Origin: Candidatus Dormiibacterota bacterium
Lineage (GTDB): Bacteria > Chloroflexota > Dormibacteria > Aeolococcales > Aeolococcaceae
Direction of reading: 5' to 3'
DNA length: 7,788 bases
Assembly (NCBI GenBank): GCA_019234035.1
Contig: JAFALX010000315.1
Span: forward strand, 1 to 7,788
Shown: positions 7,340-7,788 of the stretch, piece after piece
How the letters are laid out: every line of letters begins with the position of its first letter
Position numbering within the stretch: position 1 is the stretch's first letter
The notes under the pieces: model-generated
The model's input: only the letters and a program-made list of their open reading frames with translations
Database searches by the model: none
What the model was told of the DNA's origin: nothing
Made by a program: the position numbers and the translations under genes

Positions 7340-7449
7340 CGTTGCACTCTCTAACAGCCGTGTGACAGCAGCGCGGGTCGATGCTTGAACAGGTCGAGGT
7401 GACACGGCACCGCATCAGCACCGCGCGTCGAGGTACTGCCCCGGTGACC
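7340..7449. promoter_or_regulatory. Divergent intergenic region between sugar transferase and Wzz-like genes
   Basis: This roughly 110-base gap separates two divergent genes and must hold the promoter of at least the minus-strand operon, and probably that of the Wzz-like gene. It is somewhat less GC-rich near 7340-7360. I could not find a convincing -35/-10 pair on either strand. The octamer GTCGAGGT occurs twice in direct orientation (7393-7400 and 7427-7434), 34 bases apart. The second copy could instead be the ribosome-binding site of the Wzz-like gene. The function is inferred from position only. Confidence 0.4.
7347..7352 (-). promoter_or_regulatory. Shine-Dalgarno-like site of the sugar transferase gene
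   Basis: On the minus strand AGAGAG lies 7 bases before ATG 7339. It is an imperfect match to the anti-SD sequence, but with the change in codon bias at this point it supports 7339 over GTG 7405 as the start. Confidence 0.4.
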
Positions 7450-7788
7450 ATGCAGCCCGAGATCGTCCGCAGGATCGTTCGCAAGTGGGCCGCTGCAGTG
7501 CTCGCACTCACCGTGCTCGGCGCTGTGGTCGCGTTCGCCGTCAGCAAGGCGATGACCCCGCTGTACCAGGCGAAAGGCAACGTGCTCGTGGTTGCAGGCG
7601 TCGGCCAGGGCGGTACCGGCAGCGGTGATCTCAACCTCAGCGCTGCCGAGGCGACCACCACTGCGGCCACGCTCATGACCGCTCCGCCGCTCCTTCAGAG
7701 CGTGATCAACGCGCAACATCTCAACGAGACCCTGTCCACCCTGGCCGGAAATGTTGCGGCCACCCCGCAGACCAACAGCGAGCTTGTG
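7450..7788 (+). CDS. Wzz-type chain-length determinant / polysaccharide co-polymerase (5' part, runs off the right edge)
   Basis: The first 113 codons are present and the frame is open to the window edge. The N-terminus MQPEIVRRIVRKWAAAVLAL is a short basic cytoplasmic segment followed by a transmembrane helix (about 13-32). A periplasmic/extracellular start TPLYQAKGNVLVVAG (36-50) follows, matching the Wzz pattern in which Y-x-A/S-x-x-x-L-V-V follows the first helix. Ser/Ala/Thr-rich helical sequence follows (SAAEATTTAATLM), then a segment around LLQSVI, all usual for the family. Such proteins control polymer length with Wzy, and in actinobacteria are often fused to a C-terminal tyrosine kinase; that part would lie outside the window. 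The start is uncertain: ATG 7450 is chosen for its fit to the family. GTG 7444 is in frame with GAGGT about 9 bases upstream, and ATG 7381 is also in frame but its added codons have weaker third-position bias. Confidence 0.78.
   Translation, partial: MQPEIVRRIVRKWAAAVLALTVLGAVVAFAVSKAMTPLYQAKGNVLVVAGVGQGGTGSGDLNLSAAEATTTAATLMTAPPLLQSVINAQHLNETLSTLAGNVAATPQTNSELV

Noticed and set aside
7340..7405. GTG 7405 as the start of the sugar transferase
   Set aside because: The 22 extra codons lack the G/C third-position bias (about 10 of 22) and no ribosome-binding site precedes the GTG; 7339 fits better.
1..7788. tRNA, rRNA, CRISPR array, insertion sequence or transposase
   Set aside because: I saw no regular repeat array, no terminal inverted repeats, no transposase motifs and no RNA-gene signatures. 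Apart from about 110 bases, the window is occupied by protein-coding genes.

Overview
The window is high-GC DNA with strong G/C preference at third codon positions, tightly packed genes, frequent stop/start overlaps and weak Shine-Dalgarno sequences. This suggests a high-GC actinobacterium, possibly of the Thermoleophilia/Solirubrobacterales type, but no taxonomic marker gene is present and the placement is tentative. The whole window is part of a locus for making and exporting a surface polysaccharide (capsule, exopolysaccharide or O-antigen-like polymer) by the Wzx/Wzy-dependent route.

Layout. (1) Bases 84-2815, plus strand: a Wzx-type flippase followed by a Wzy/WaaL-type polymerase or ligase. 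An unidentified upstream gene may end just before the flippase. (2) Bases 2715-7339, minus strand, read right to left: a polyprenyl-phosphate sugar-1-phosphate transferase, a GDP-mannose 3,5-epimerase-like enzyme, a family 4 glycosyltransferase and an FkbM-type methyltransferase. These four look like one operon: two of the three junctions are overlapping stop/start codons and the third is short. (3) From 7450 to the right edge, plus strand: the first 113 codons of a Wzz-type chain-length/co-polymerase protein, divergent from the minus-strand operon across about 110 bases.

How the genes fit together (inference from families). The sugar-phosphate transferase loads the first sugar on the lipid carrier. 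The glycosyltransferase extends it, perhaps with a sugar made by the epimerase from GDP-mannose (GDP-L-galactose or GDP-L-gulose). The FkbM enzyme may methylate the glycan. The flippase moves the unit across the membrane, the Wzy-like protein polymerises it, and the Wzz-like protein sets its length.

The most unusual points are these. The polymerase reading frame extends upstream through an in-frame TAG (1439-1441) to an ATG that overlaps the flippase stop as ATGA, so the gene may carry an amber interruption or a 33-codon coupled leader ORF. The polymerase and methyltransferase genes converge and overlap tail to tail by 101 bases. The epimerase closely matches plant GDP-mannose 3,5-epimerase, including the exact spacing of the catalytic residues. 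I found no RNA gene, CRISPR array, insertion sequence or convincing terminator, and no clearly new type of system beyond the polysaccharide locus.
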